From the NCBI GenBank assembly GCA_003388505.1, contig QQVO01000076.1:124001-188000 (forward strand): a stretch of DNA of 64,000 nucleotides, given 5' to 3'. Positions 45,402 through 53,513 of the stretch are shown one piece after another. The stretch is from Planctomycetota bacterium. Its GTDB lineage: Bacteria > Planctomycetota > Planctomycetia > Planctomycetales > Planctomycetaceae. Position 1 is the first letter of the stretch. Each line of letters opens with the position of its first letter. The notes under the pieces are model-generated. The model saw only the letters and a list, made by a program, of their open reading frames with translations, made no database searches and was not told the origin of the DNA. Made by a program: the position numbers and the translations under genes.

Positions 45402-46868
45402 ATGCCAGGTCGATATTGCCAATCCGTTCCGCACTCCGAGCATGCGTTTGCCGGTCTCAATGCGTTGGTTCCGGAGGGAGTGACCGTTCGCAGTCGGCGA
45501 AACATGTTGAAGGCGAGTCTGGCCGGGATGGCCGGCCTGTCTCTGCCGCGATTGCTTCAGGCGCGAACTGAGGGAGTCTCCGGCCAGCCGAAGCCGGGGG
45601 GACATCGCAGCGTGATTCTGCTGTGGATGACGGGAGGGCCTTCGCACATCGACACCTGGGATCCCAAGCCGACCCGTCCCTACAACAACCGCGGTCCCTT
45701 CGCACCGATCCAGACCGCCCTCCCGGACGTCTTGATCTGCGAGCATCTGCCGAAGCAGGCCGCGATGCTCGATCGGTTCACGATTATCCGCTCGGTCGAT
45801 GCGACCAAGAGCAACCACGAACCCAACATGGTGTTTCAGACGGGCCACCTCGGTGCAAGCCCGCGCGTGGACCCGGTGAAAGGGGCGAAGTGGCCGGCGA
45901 TTGGCTCGGTTGTCGCCAAGCACCACGGCGCAAACCAGGAGGGGATTCCTCCGTACATCGCGTTCAACAAGAGCCGGTCCCATCTGGCGTCTGCCGGATA
46001 CCTGGGCAAGCAATACGAACCGTTCATTGGCAACCAGGCGGCCGTTCTGCCCGAATACGACCTGGTGGGCAATGACCTGGGTCGCAAGATCGGCGGGCAG
46101 ATGTTTCAGGTCGCCGGCGGCTTGTCGCATGAGCGATTGCTGAATCGCAAGACGTTGCTCGACGACTTCGACCGCATGCGTCGCGATCTCGACCAGGGCG
46201 GTTCCCTGGCGGCGATGGATACGTTTACTCAGCAGGCCGTGGATCTGGTGATGGGCCGCCGGGCGCAGGAAGCGTTCGATATCTCACGAGAACCGGAGGA
46301 AACGCGGGCCCGCTACGGCGATCACCTGTGGTGCCAGCAGGCGCTGCTCGCGCGGCGGCTCGTGGAAGCCGGGGCGGCGTTCGTGACGCTCGATCTCTCC
46401 TATCACACCGCGTCGGGCACATGGGACACGCATGGCGATAACATCCCCCCGTACGGCGGGATCAAGAACGGACTTGGTCCGCTGCTGCCGCTGTTCGATC
46501 ACTTGCTGACGACGCTGGTCGGCGATTTGGAAGACCGCGGGTTGCTGGACGAAGTGCTGGTGATCGCGATGGGTGAGTTCGGCCGCACGCCGAACATGGG
46601 AACGCAGGACAGCATCGACGGACGGAACCACTGGCCCGTCGTGATGTCGATGTCCCTGGCCGGAGGCGGACTGCGACACGGACAGGTGATCGGGGCGACG
46701 GAGTTCGACGGCGGGCACATCGCGCAGCGACCGGTGAGGCCGGGTGATCTGGCGGCGACGATCTACCGGCACATGGGCGTGCCGCTCGACACGCACTATG
46801 ATGACGACCGCGGACGTCCCCATCCCGCTGTGCAGGAGAACGGGAAGCCGCTGGCGGAACTCTTCTAA
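45402..46868 (+). CDS. DUF1501 exported protein, Tat signal
   Basis: A 488-residue DUF1501 protein. The start is placed at ATG 45402, with GGAAG five bases upstream; ATG 45390 is an alternative. A 30-residue pre-region precedes the Tat leader SRRNMLKASLAGMAGLSLPRL. Family motifs are SVILLWMTGGPSHIDTWDPKP, LPKQAAMLDRFTIIRSVD, CQQALLARRLVEAGAAFVTLD, WDTHGDNIPPYGG, GEFGRTPNMGTQ and GRNHWPVVMSMSLAGGG. The gene ends GAACTCTTCTAA and that junction is shared with repeat R2, so the final Leu-Phe-stop may come from the repeat. No DUF1549/DUF1553 partner is adjacent. Confidence 0.88.
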   Translation: MPGRYCQSVPHSEHAFAGLNALVPEGVTVRSRRNMLKASLAGMAGLSLPRLLQARTEGVSGQPKPGGHRSVILLWMTGGPSHIDTWDPKPTRPYNNRGPFAPIQTALPDVLICEHLPKQAAMLDRFTIIRSVDATKSNHEPNMVFQTGHLGASPRVDPVKGAKWPAIGSVVAKHHGANQEGIPPYIAFNKSRSHLASAGYLGKQYEPFIGNQAAVLPEYDLVGNDLGRKIGGQMFQVAGGLSHERLLNRKTLLDDFDRMRRDLDQGGSLAAMDTFTQQAVDLVMGRRAQEAFDISREPEETRARYGDHLWCQQALLARRLVEAGAAFVTLDLSYHTASGTWDTHGDNIPPYGGIKNGLGPLLPLFDHLLTTLVGDLEDRGLLDEVLVIAMGEFGRTPNMGTQDSIDGRNHWPVVMSMSLAGGGLRHGQVIGATEFDGGHIAQRPVRPGDLAATIYRHMGVPLDTHYDDDRGRPHPAVQENGKPLAELF

Positions 46869-47062
46869 CGAGGCAGGGCCTCGGACCATGGGAGCTACCG
46901 CTCGAAAGCGGGAACCCGCTCCCGTTGGTCGCTGAAACTTGACTCAAGTGCAACAACTTCCAGGAAGGAAGTAACTTGACGAGGCAGGGCCTCGGACCGT
47001 GTGAGCTATCCGGTGGGAGAACGAATCGGCGGGCTCACGCCCTGCCGCTCGCCGGTTCCGCC
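46866..47062 (+). repeat. Multi-hairpin repeat R2, about 1.7 units
   Basis: Unit 1 starts TAACGAGGCAGGGCCTCGG at the DUF1501 stop; unit 2 restarts GACGAGGCAGGGCCTCGG 112 bases later and then diverges into a GGCGGGCTCACGCCCTGCC block. Hairpins include CGAGGC-AGG-GCCTCG, CCGCT-CGAA-AGCGG, ACTTG-ACT-CAAGT and ACTTCC-AGGAA-GGAAGT. Confidence 0.8.
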
Positions 47063-47166
47063 CCAGCTTGCGGCTTCGCACACCGGTCGATTCTGCCGCA
47101 TCCCATCTGAGAATCGCGAATCCGGCTTGTCCGACCCACCCCCTTGCGCTTAAAGACCGCCAAATT

Positions 47167-47227
47167 GTAGGCGGCCTCACTGAGGCCGTCCGATCGCGGG
47201 AAGACCGGGCTCATTGAGCGCGGCTAC
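47167..47227. repeat. BIME: inverted pair of REP elements
   Basis: The left element is GTAG, then after one base CGGCCTC-ACT-GAGGCCG (47172-47188). The right is CCGGGCTC-ATT-GAGCGCGG ending CTAC (47224-47227). The right half plus the flank CGGCTACAGAG recurs at 49862-49891. It ends 20 bases before the hydrolase start. Confidence 0.7.
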
Positions 47228-47247
47228 AGAGATCGGGAATCCCGTTG

Positions 47248-48072
47248 ATGAACCGCGCGGTGTTGGCTGCGATCATTCTCAGCAGCGCCGGTTGCCGGAC
47301 GCTGGCGCCGGTTTCGCCGCTGGCGCGCCTTGAGCGGCGGATGGTCTTTCACCCGGTGAAATACCCCGAGGGCGACTGGGCGCCGGTCGGACTCGGCCAG
47401 GAAGACGCGTGGTTCACCGCCGAAGACGGGACGCGCCTGCATGGATGGTTCCTCGAACACAAGAATCCGCGCGCCGTGGTCCTGTTTGCCCACGGCAACG
47501 CCGGGCATCTGGCGCATCGCGCGGAATCGTTGAGGATCTTGCGGGATCGTCACGGTTTGTCGGCGATGTGCTTCGACTATCGCGGATACGGCCGCAGCGA
47601 CGGCAAACCTTCGGAAAATGGTCTCTTGATGGATGCGCGGGCCGCACGCAAGTGGCTGGCCGAGCGAACCGGCGTTGCTGAGACTGACATCGTCCTCATG
47701 GGGCGATCGCTGGGCGGGGGCGTTGTCACGGAGCTTGCCGCGGAAGACGGAGCACGCGGGCTGGTGCTCGCCAGCACGTTCACTTCGCTGCCGGACGTCG
47801 GCGCGGAGCACGTCCCCTGGCTGTCGCCGCGGGTGGTCATGGTCAACCGGTTCAATTCGGTTGAGGCGATTGAGCGTTACAACGGGCCGGTTCTGATCAG
47901 CCACGGCGACGCGGATGAGTTGATTCCATTCGAGCAGGGCGAGCGGCTCTTCGCCGCCGCTCCCGGTCCGAAGGAATTCGTGCGCATCCCCGGCGGAGGT
48001 CACAACGACCCGCAGTCGGAGGAATACCGGGAAGCGCTTGATCGATTCATCGACGCGCTGCCGCCCCCGTAG
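47248..48072 (+). CDS. Lipoprotein alpha/beta-hydrolase (YfhR/ABHD17-like)
   Basis: A 274-residue serine hydrolase. ATG 47248 gives MNRAVLAAIILSSAGC, a lipobox ending at Cys16. The alpha/beta fold shows AVVLFAHGNAGHLAHR (oxyanion-hole region), CFDYRGYGRSDGKP, the nucleophile elbow VLMGRSLGGGVVTELA, the acid ISHGDADELIPFEQG and the base IPGGGHNDPQ. This is the YfhR/ABHD13-like group, usually regarded as esterases or acylhydrolases of unknown substrate. Its TAG stop (48070-48072) is part of the GTAG at the head of a REP hairpin, so the last residues ALPPP may have been fixed by that insertion. Confidence 0.85.
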   Translation: MNRAVLAAIILSSAGCRTLAPVSPLARLERRMVFHPVKYPEGDWAPVGLGQEDAWFTAEDGTRLHGWFLEHKNPRAVVLFAHGNAGHLAHRAESLRILRDRHGLSAMCFDYRGYGRSDGKPSENGLLMDARAARKWLAERTGVAETDIVLMGRSLGGGVVTELAAEDGARGLVLASTFTSLPDVGAEHVPWLSPRVVMVNRFNSVEAIERYNGPVLISHGDADELIPFEQGERLFAAAPGPKEFVRIPGGGHNDPQSEEYREALDRFIDALPPP

Positions 48073-48324
48073 GGCCGGCTGTGCCGGCCGCGAGGCTGGA
48101 GCGACCAACGGGAACGAAGCCCCGGTCGCGGGAAGCGTTCGTCCGAAGTCTCACGACTTCGGCTACACGACCGGGGCTTCCCTCGCTTCGCTCAGTCCAG
48201 CCCCGGCCACCCACATGGGATGTGTGTCGTGGACAGCTCAGTCGGGCCGGATGTGCCGGCCGCGAACAGCGGTCCCGAACTCGTTCCCACAGCGACTCTC
48301 TTCGGCCGGCACAGCCGGCCCTAC
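48069..48324. repeat. Compound BIME: REP pair enclosing larger hairpins
   Basis: Left end GTAG-GGCCGGC-TGT-GCCGGCC (48069-48089). Right end GGCCGGC-ACA-GCCGGCC-CTAC (48304-48324), an exact inverse. A third, direct copy lacking the GTAG lies at about 48244-48261. Inside, GAAGCCCCGGTCG pairs with CGACCGGGGCTTC around a nested CCGAAGTC-TCAC-GACTTCGG. It occupies most of the 344-base gap before the DUF1501 gene. Confidence 0.8.
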
Positions 48325-48416
48325 GTTACAGACACATCCGGTCTCGAAATCGCAGGCCCTGCCGTTTACAATCCATCGGTGGAATCTGATGTGATTTGAA
48401 TGGCACGAGGTATCCA

Positions 48417-49805
48417 ATGCTACATCGTCGCGATGCGCTGTTGCGGTTGGGACAGGCGGCTGTTGGGGGAATGACGCTGCCGGGGCTGCTCCGTGCGAAT
48501 GAGCCAACGATCGGAAACGGCTCGGCCAAGTCCTGCATCCTGATCTACCTCTGGGGCGGTCCGCCGCAGATGGACATGTGGGACCCGAAGCCGAACGCCC
48601 CCGACGGCGTGCGGAGCCATTTCAGCCCGATCTCCACGTCTGTCCCCGGGATCCACTTCACCGACCAGTTGCCATTGATGGCGCAGCACGCCGACAAGAT
48701 GGCGGTGATCCGGTCGTACACGCATCCCAGCAATACGCACGAAGTGGGCGTGTATCACACGCTGACCGGGAAGGTGGACAATACGCTGGCGGTGCCGCGA
48801 AACCGCCGCAACCGCCGCGACTTTCCGAATATGGGCTCGGTGGTGGCCCGCTTTTCTCCGCCGAGCGTGATGCCGGCCAGCGTCACCGTGCCGCGGCCCA
48901 TCGGGCACGACGGCGTGGTCTATACCGGCACCTACGCCGGTTTTCTGGGGCCGCGTTACGATCCGCTCGAATTGCAGGCGCCCGGCGAGGTGGACGGACC
49001 GCCGCCGCATTCCATGGAACTGCCGCCGAGCCTCGATACCGGGCGGTTGCAGGCGCGGCGGGGTTTGCTGACAGCGCTGGATGAAGAGCAACGGGTTACC
49101 GAGGAGGTCAGCCAATTCGACCGGGCGGCCCGCCGCTCGGGGTTGGAACGGTTTCGCGAACAGGCGTTTGCGCTGCTGACGTCGCCGGACGCCAAGGCGG
49201 CGTTCGACATCGAACAGGAACCGGACGCGATGCGCGACGCCTACGGTCGGAACGAATACGGCGAAGCGATCCTGACGGCCCGCCGCCTGATCGAGGCCGG
49301 CACGCGGCTGGTGACGATGGTCTGGTATTACGTCTGCCCGGACGGCAACGTCGCCAACGTGTGGGACAATCACGGCGGCACGGGGTCGCTCGGTTCGCTC
49401 ACCGGATATGAAATGCTGAAGGAGGATTACTGCCTGCCGTCGCTTGACCGGGCCTATTCCGCTCTGATGGAAGACCTCTCGCAGCGCGGGATGCTGGATG
49501 ACACGCTGGTCGCCATGCTGGGCGAGTTTGGCCGCACGCCGAAAATCAACGGCAACCAGGGCCGCGACCACTGGGGTGCCTGCCAGTCGGTTGTGCTGGC
49601 GGGCGGCGGCATCCGGGGCGGTCAGGTGTACGGAGCGAGCGACGAGATCGCCGCGTATCCCACCGAGAAACCGGTCTCGCCGGAAGATTTCGTGGCGACG
49701 GTCTACCAGGCGATGGGGCTTGAGTCGACAACACACATCTACGACGCGTCAGGCCGCCCGCATCATCTGAGCAGCGGCGAGGCGGTGAGGGAGTTGTTTG
49801 CGTAG
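48417..49805 (+). CDS. DUF1501 exported protein, short Tat-like leader
   Basis: A 462-residue DUF1501 protein. ATG 48417 is preceded by CGAGG at seven bases; the TTG seven codons upstream is less likely. The leader MLHRRDALLRLGQAAVGGMTLPGLL carries the twin arginine at residues 4-5. Motifs: SCILIYLWGGPPQMDMWDPKP (PPQ for the usual PSH), MAQHADKMAVIRSYTHPSNTH, GEAILTARRLIEAGTRLVTM, WDNHGG, GEFGRTPKINGNQGRDHW and GGQVYGASDEIAAYP. The closest relative in the window by motif is the 17823-19262 protein (same PKINGN, RDHW and QVYGASD strings). It stands alone, flanked by repeats. Confidence 0.88.
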   Translation: MLHRRDALLRLGQAAVGGMTLPGLLRANEPTIGNGSAKSCILIYLWGGPPQMDMWDPKPNAPDGVRSHFSPISTSVPGIHFTDQLPLMAQHADKMAVIRSYTHPSNTHEVGVYHTLTGKVDNTLAVPRNRRNRRDFPNMGSVVARFSPPSVMPASVTVPRPIGHDGVVYTGTYAGFLGPRYDPLELQAPGEVDGPPPHSMELPPSLDTGRLQARRGLLTALDEEQRVTEEVSQFDRAARRSGLERFREQAFALLTSPDAKAAFDIEQEPDAMRDAYGRNEYGEAILTARRLIEAGTRLVTMVWYYVCPDGNVANVWDNHGGTGSLGSLTGYEMLKEDYCLPSLDRAYSALMEDLSQRGMLDDTLVAMLGEFGRTPKINGNQGRDHWGACQSVVLAGGGIRGGQVYGASDEIAAYPTEKPVSPEDFVATVYQAMGLESTTHIYDASGRPHHLSSGEAVRELFA

Positions 49806-49861
49806 GGGACGGACTTTACGCCAGGCTCAAAGAGCCGCGACCGCCAGGGAGCGGGTTACGG

Positions 49862-49888
49862 GTGACCGGACTTAAAGAGCCCGGCTAC
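49862..49888 (-). repeat. REP-like hairpin supplying a stop codon
   Basis: On the minus strand: GTAG then CCGGGCTC-TTTAAG-TCCGG (one mismatch). The TAG of GTAG is the stop codon of the HDAC-like gene. It is related to the right arm at 47203-47227. Confidence 0.6.
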
Positions 49889-50847
49889 AGAGCGGCCTCA
49901 TTTCTGATTAGCTCGATCACGGAATCGGCAACCAATCGATAGCTGTCCCGCGTGTAGCCCCCGCTCAAGAGCATGATGGTTGGAATTCCGCGTTTCCTCA
50001 GTTCGTCCACAACGAACAGGTCGCGTTTGAGAATCGCTTCAGCCGAAATACTCAAACCGCCGACTGGATCGCCTGTGAATATGTCCGTTCCTGCGTTGTA
50101 AACGGCGAGTCCCACCGGGGTCCTGGCAGCCGTATCGAGGAATCCCGGCAGCCGGTCGTGGAGTTCTTGCAGGTATACCGAGTCAGTGCAGGATCGTGTG
50201 ATCTCAATGGCGCAGTCGATCCGCTTCCGTGCTTCGACGTCATAGTTGGGATAGATGCGGCTGTTGTAGACGTCGAAAATGAACACGCGGTTGTCGTTCA
50301 TGAAGGTGTGGCAGACTCCATTGCCCTGATGCGCGTCCGTATCAACGAAGACGATTCGATCGGAGTCGCCGATTAACTGGTCCCTCCGGAGCGATGCTAC
50401 CGCGATGCCAGCGTCTGCGTAGATGGAGAACCCCTCTCCGCGGTCCGGCTTCGCATGGTGGTAGTCTCCGCTGAGATTCACGGCGAATCCGTGGGTCAAG
50501 GCCTCTCTCGCAGCGAGGATTGTTCCGTACGTCGCCCAGCGCATTGGGCGGAGCACGTGCCAGTCGACCGCCCACCCGGGAAGAAAACGAACCGCCGGCA
50601 CCTCAAGTGCCTTGGCGATGTATCGGGCGTCGCGAAGCTTGGCGAGATAGTCAGTGGTGTGGACGAGCAGCAGTTCGTCGCGATTTGCGGACCGCGCGGG
50701 ACGGACATGAATCTGCCGCAACGATGACCCGAAGCATTTTCGCAATTGTCTCCAGGCCCGTCCGTACTTCTGCGAGTCAAAGGGGTGGAGTCGTTCAATA
50801 CCGTAGAATCTGATGTTGTAACGACGGGAATAGACGACGCGAGACAT
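49885..50847 (-). CDS. Histone deacetylase-like zinc hydrolase (class IV/HDAC11-like)
   Basis: A 320-residue deacetylase of the arginase-HDAC fold, probably acting on acetyl-lysine, acetyl-polyamine or a similar amide. ATG 50847 gives MSRVVYSRRYNIRF. The active site is present: GDYHHAKPDRGEGFSIYAD (tandem HH plus GEGFS), zinc ligands in VDTDAHQGNG, a later D in YNAGTDIFTGDPVGGLSIS, and the transition-state Tyr in LLSGGYTRDSYR. HxxHPFDSQKYGR near the start is typical of HDAC11-like bacterial proteins. It is next to, and co-directional with, the PSP1 gene (54-base gap). Confidence 0.88.
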   Translation of the reverse strand: MSRVVYSRRYNIRFYGIERLHPFDSQKYGRAWRQLRKCFGSSLRQIHVRPARSANRDELLLVHTTDYLAKLRDARYIAKALEVPAVRFLPGWAVDWHVLRPMRWATYGTILAAREALTHGFAVNLSGDYHHAKPDRGEGFSIYADAGIAVASLRRDQLIGDSDRIVFVDTDAHQGNGVCHTFMNDNRVFIFDVYNSRIYPNYDVEARKRIDCAIEITRSCTDSVYLQELHDRLPGFLDTAARTPVGLAVYNAGTDIFTGDPVGGLSISAEAILKRDLFVVDELRKRGIPTIMLLSGGYTRDSYRLVADSVIELIRNEAAL

Positions 50848-50901
50848 GGAGAGTCAGTTTGCAGAGCGCCCGCGAGTCCTGGAGCGACGGCAACGGACGT
50901 C

Positions 50902-51429
50902 TCAATTATGACACCCGCAACTCCCGCAGCCGCCGCCGGCAGATTCGATCGGTTTGAGGCCGTCGAGGGAGACCGGTTGGACTTCGATGACGCCGAACCC
51001 GGCGGCGGCGGCCTGGAGGGCGAGTTTGGTGCACTCGGGGCCGCGCTCGTTGAGGACGTAGAGAATCAGTTTCGCCTCGTCGAGCGTCCATTCGAGGTCG
51101 ATCAGTTGCAGGTCGAGGTTCCATTCGCGGATGCGCTGTTCCCAACCGGCGAACTCTTGCTCGGCCCGGCTGCGGAGCAGCGCGGCTTTGGATTGATCGG
51201 CCTTGAGAGCAATCCGTCGCACCTGGCCGGTGGCTGGAGGGGATTCGTCGCTGCCGTTGATCGGTGCGGCCGGTTTGACGAAGTCGAGCAAGCGGCCGAG
51301 TTCAAGACCGCGGGGCGTCTCGACGACGATCGATTCATCGCGCTGCAGCGGTCCGACGTCGCCGGTCTCGAAGCGGGCGACTTCCGGCACACAGCCATAG
51401 CGGACGAGGGCGAGCGATGCGGGCGTCAT
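50902..51429 (-). CDS. PSP1 C-terminal domain protein (RicT/YaaT-like)
   Basis: A 175-residue protein. ATG 51429 gives MTPASLALVRYGCVPEVARF, the usual PSP1 N-terminal strand. ESIVVETPRGLELGRLLDFV and the C-terminal WTLDEAKLILYVLNERG are family motifs; the latter matches the consensus F-T-xEG-R-I-x-F-x-Y. In Bacillus RicT works with RicA/RicF in an Fe-S complex affecting RNA maturation. Here the chain ends GGGCGSCGCHN, with four Cys/His residues that could bind metal. It appears shorter than Bacillus RicT. Its partners are not seen in the window. The upstream gap 51430-51652 contains repeat R3. Confidence 0.8.
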   Translation of the reverse strand: MTPASLALVRYGCVPEVARFETGDVGPLQRDESIVVETPRGLELGRLLDFVKPAAPINGSDESPPATGQVRRIALKADQSKAALLRSRAEQEFAGWEQRIREWNLDLQLIDLEWTLDEAKLILYVLNERGPECTKLALQAAAAGFGVIEVQPVSLDGLKPIESAGGGCGSCGCHN

Positions 51430-51457
51430 TCGGTGACCGATGAATGGTGGAAGTAGA

Positions 51458-51551
51458 TTGGGTGCCACTGGCTTTGCCAGTGCATCCCAAGATTGACGTT
51501 GACTGTACTTCGCACTGGCAAAGCCAGTGGCACCCGTCAGTTCAGCGTAAA
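51458..51551 (+). repeat. Inverted-end repeat R3, intact copy
   Basis: GGTGCCACTGGC-TTTGCCAGTGC (51471-51493) is an exact inverse of GCACTGGCAAA-GCCAGTGGCACC (51512-51534), so each end is itself a hairpin and the two ends also pair. The element aligns end to end with 40719-40811. A half-copy lies at 56653-56703. Confidence 0.8.
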
Positions 51552-51652
51552 CGAAGCGCCAGGATCGTATTGTCGATGAAGGGGACCGGGGAGTGCAAGT
51601 GGGAGCGAGCGTCATCGAGAAGCGCTCTCCTGCGGGTCGCGGCTGAACGGTG

Positions 51653-52342
51653 TCAGAAGAACGTCGCCAACTGGGATGGCTCATCGACGACCGTTTCAGC
51701 GCCGGCGTCGATCAACTCCTGCCGGTCGCGGAATCCCCAGGAGACGCCGATCGGGCGCATGCCCGCGCGATTCGCCGTCTCCATGTCAATCGATGTATCG
51801 CCCACATACAGCCAGTCTGCCGGTGGGATCGAGAGCTGGTTCGCGATCTCGAGGGCCGAAGTCGGATCCGGCTTCACCGGGACGCCCGTGCGTTGACCGG
51901 CGACGAAGGCGAAGGGACCGATGCCGGACGTTTCCGATCCGGAGTGCTCTGTCGTCGCGCCGCCGAAGAACTCCTCGATGCACAAGCGCGTGAACTCGTG
52001 CGGCTTGTTGGAGAGGACGGCTTGCGTCACGCCGCGTGCGGCCAGTTCGGCGACCAGTTCCGGGATGCCGGGATAAGGCCGCGTGTGCACGTTCCATGCG
52101 GCCCGGTAGGCGTCATCGAACACGCGCACGCAGTGATCCACGGTCTCCTCCGTGCTCTCCTCCGGTGGGAGTGCAGCGCGAAACAGATTGCGGAGGCCGC
52201 CGCCGAGGAGAAACCGATACTCTTTCAATGCGTGAGGCGCGAAGTTGCACTCACTGAGCGTCTGATTCGCGGCCTCGGCCACGTCGCGCAGCGTGTCGAG
52301 CAGCGTTCCATCGAGGTCGAAGAGGACGGCGGCAGCGGGCAT
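51653..52342 (-). CDS. HAD-family phosphatase, phosphoglycolate phosphatase-like
   Basis: A 229-residue HAD hydrolase of the Gph type. ATG 52342 gives MPAAAVLFDLDGTLLDT with nucleophile D9 and acid D11. A helical cap covers about residues 17-80; SNKPHEFTR (motif II Ser), KPDPTSALEIA (motif III Lys) and YVGDTSIDMETANRAGM (motif IV acids) follow. The substrate is likely a small phosphate ester such as 2-phosphoglycolate. The start overlaps the stop of the upstream serine-hydrolase gene by one base (TGATG), so translation is coupled. Confidence 0.9.
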   Translation of the reverse strand: MPAAAVLFDLDGTLLDTLRDVAEAANQTLSECNFAPHALKEYRFLLGGGLRNLFRAALPPEESTEETVDHCVRVFDDAYRAAWNVHTRPYPGIPELVAELAARGVTQAVLSNKPHEFTRLCIEEFFGGATTEHSGSETSGIGPFAFVAGQRTGVPVKPDPTSALEIANQLSIPPADWLYVGDTSIDMETANRAGMRPIGVSWGFRDRQELIDAGAETVVDEPSQLATFF

Positions 52343-53493
52343 CACAGGGCCGCCGCGATCAGGTTGGAGAGACGCGTGAGATGCGAACTCCCAAGCGCGC
52401 CCATCGACGGAAGAGGCTGCGTCGAGAGCAGGACGGCGGCGGCGTCTCGGGCGGGGTCGATCCAGAAGAGGGTTCCGGTTGCCCCCCAGTGGCCGTAAGC
52501 AGTCGGACTGAGCAGATCGCTGAAGCTCGAGACGTGAGAAGTCCAGTTGAGCCGCCAGCCGAATCCCCAACCGCGGGTGCGCCGGTCCGCCTCCGGCAGG
52601 TCTTTCTGGCAGTCGAGCTGATTCGATGTCGCTGCGGAAACGGTCGCCTGCGAAAAGAGTCGCTCGTTTCCGTACACGCCGCCGCTGAGCATCATGCGGC
52701 AGAAAACGAGCAGGTCGTGAGCGGTGGAGAGCATTCCGCCCCAGGGCGCGCCGAGCGATCGCCAGTAGCGGCTGTTCCAGTTCCAGTCGTCGCCGTCCTG
52801 CTGTTCGGGCGGCACGCGGATTTCGGCGATGCGGGAGACCTTGGGCGGATCATCGCCGTCCGGCTCCCACCAGTCAGGGGGAGTCCCGAGCGCGGTGTCT
52901 TTCATGCCGAGCGGATTGAACAGTTCGCGCTGCACAAATTCGGAACAGGAGACGCCGGACACCTGCTTGATGATTTCGCTCAGCAAGGCGAAGCCCATGC
53001 TCTGATACTGCACGCCGCGCCCGGGGGGGAAGTCGAGCGAGACGCCGCAGGTTCCGGAGACGAACGATTCAAGCGGAGAACATGACGACCGTAGCGCCCG
53101 GTTGTTCGGCAGCATGTCGGGCAGGCCGGAGGTGTGCGTGAGCAGATGCCGAATTGTGATGGGTCGCTTTTCGGCAGCGCCAAACTCGGGGACGAAATCG
53201 ACGGCGCGATCGGCCAGTGCAAGCTGTCCCCGCTCGATGAGCAGCAGCGTCGCCATGGCGACGACCGGCTTGGTCAGCGACGCGATGAGAAAAATCGTCT
53301 CTTCGTTCACGGGAGGTGCGGCCGCATCGAGTCCGGTCTGCCCCCGGCAGACCGTTCCGGTCGTGCGGCCGCCGTGGACCAGTCCGAACGCCAGGCCGGG
53401 AATTTCGCCGGACTCGCCGAGACTGTCGGCGTAGCGGATGACGCGCTGCCAGCGGTGCCGGTCGACGATCGGGCGGGGTTTGGTGTGAGGCAT
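52342..53493 (-). CDS. Class C beta-lactamase-like serine hydrolase
   Basis: A 383-residue protein of the beta-lactamase/transpeptidase-like family, mostly esterases or D-amino-acid peptidases rather than resistance enzymes. ATG 53493 gives MPHTKPRPIVDRHRWQR; no signal peptide is seen, so it is probably cytoplasmic. Active-site motifs: SLTK (S72, K75), Y163 in YQSMGF (the YxN position reads YQS, so Asn is replaced by Ser), and HWGATG as the KTG-like motif. ITIRHLLTHTSGLPD and NPLGMKDT are standard family strings. It is coupled to the HAD gene downstream and 20 bases from the STAS gene upstream. Confidence 0.87.
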   Translation of the reverse strand: MPHTKPRPIVDRHRWQRVIRYADSLGESGEIPGLAFGLVHGGRTTGTVCRGQTGLDAAAPPVNEETIFLIASLTKPVVAMATLLLIERGQLALADRAVDFVPEFGAAEKRPITIRHLLTHTSGLPDMLPNNRALRSSCSPLESFVSGTCGVSLDFPPGRGVQYQSMGFALLSEIIKQVSGVSCSEFVQRELFNPLGMKDTALGTPPDWWEPDGDDPPKVSRIAEIRVPPEQQDGDDWNWNSRYWRSLGAPWGGMLSTAHDLLVFCRMMLSGGVYGNERLFSQATVSAATSNQLDCQKDLPEADRRTRGWGFGWRLNWTSHVSSFSDLLSPTAYGHWGATGTLFWIDPARDAAAVLLSTQPLPSMGALGSSHLTRLSNLIAAAL

Positions 53494-53513
53494 GAGTGCG
53501 GGAGGAAGGGGCG

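Noticed and set aside
46866-47062. Possible CRISPR array from the two R2 units
   Set aside because: The period is 112 bases, the whole unit is repeated rather than a short repeat with unique spacers, and there are no cas genes nearby.
48069-48324. Possible small RNA gene or riboswitch
   Set aside because: The structure is explained by inverted REP hairpins; it shows no conserved riboswitch core and is not a leader closely linked to the next start.
48420-49736. 438-codon minus-strand frame
   Set aside because: Antisense to a clear DUF1501 gene; composition is His/Arg-rich and matches no family.
52342-53493. Antibiotic-resistance beta-lactamase
   Set aside because: The motifs are those of the broad esterase/peptidase-like group, no signal peptide is seen and YxN reads YQS; resistance cannot be claimed.
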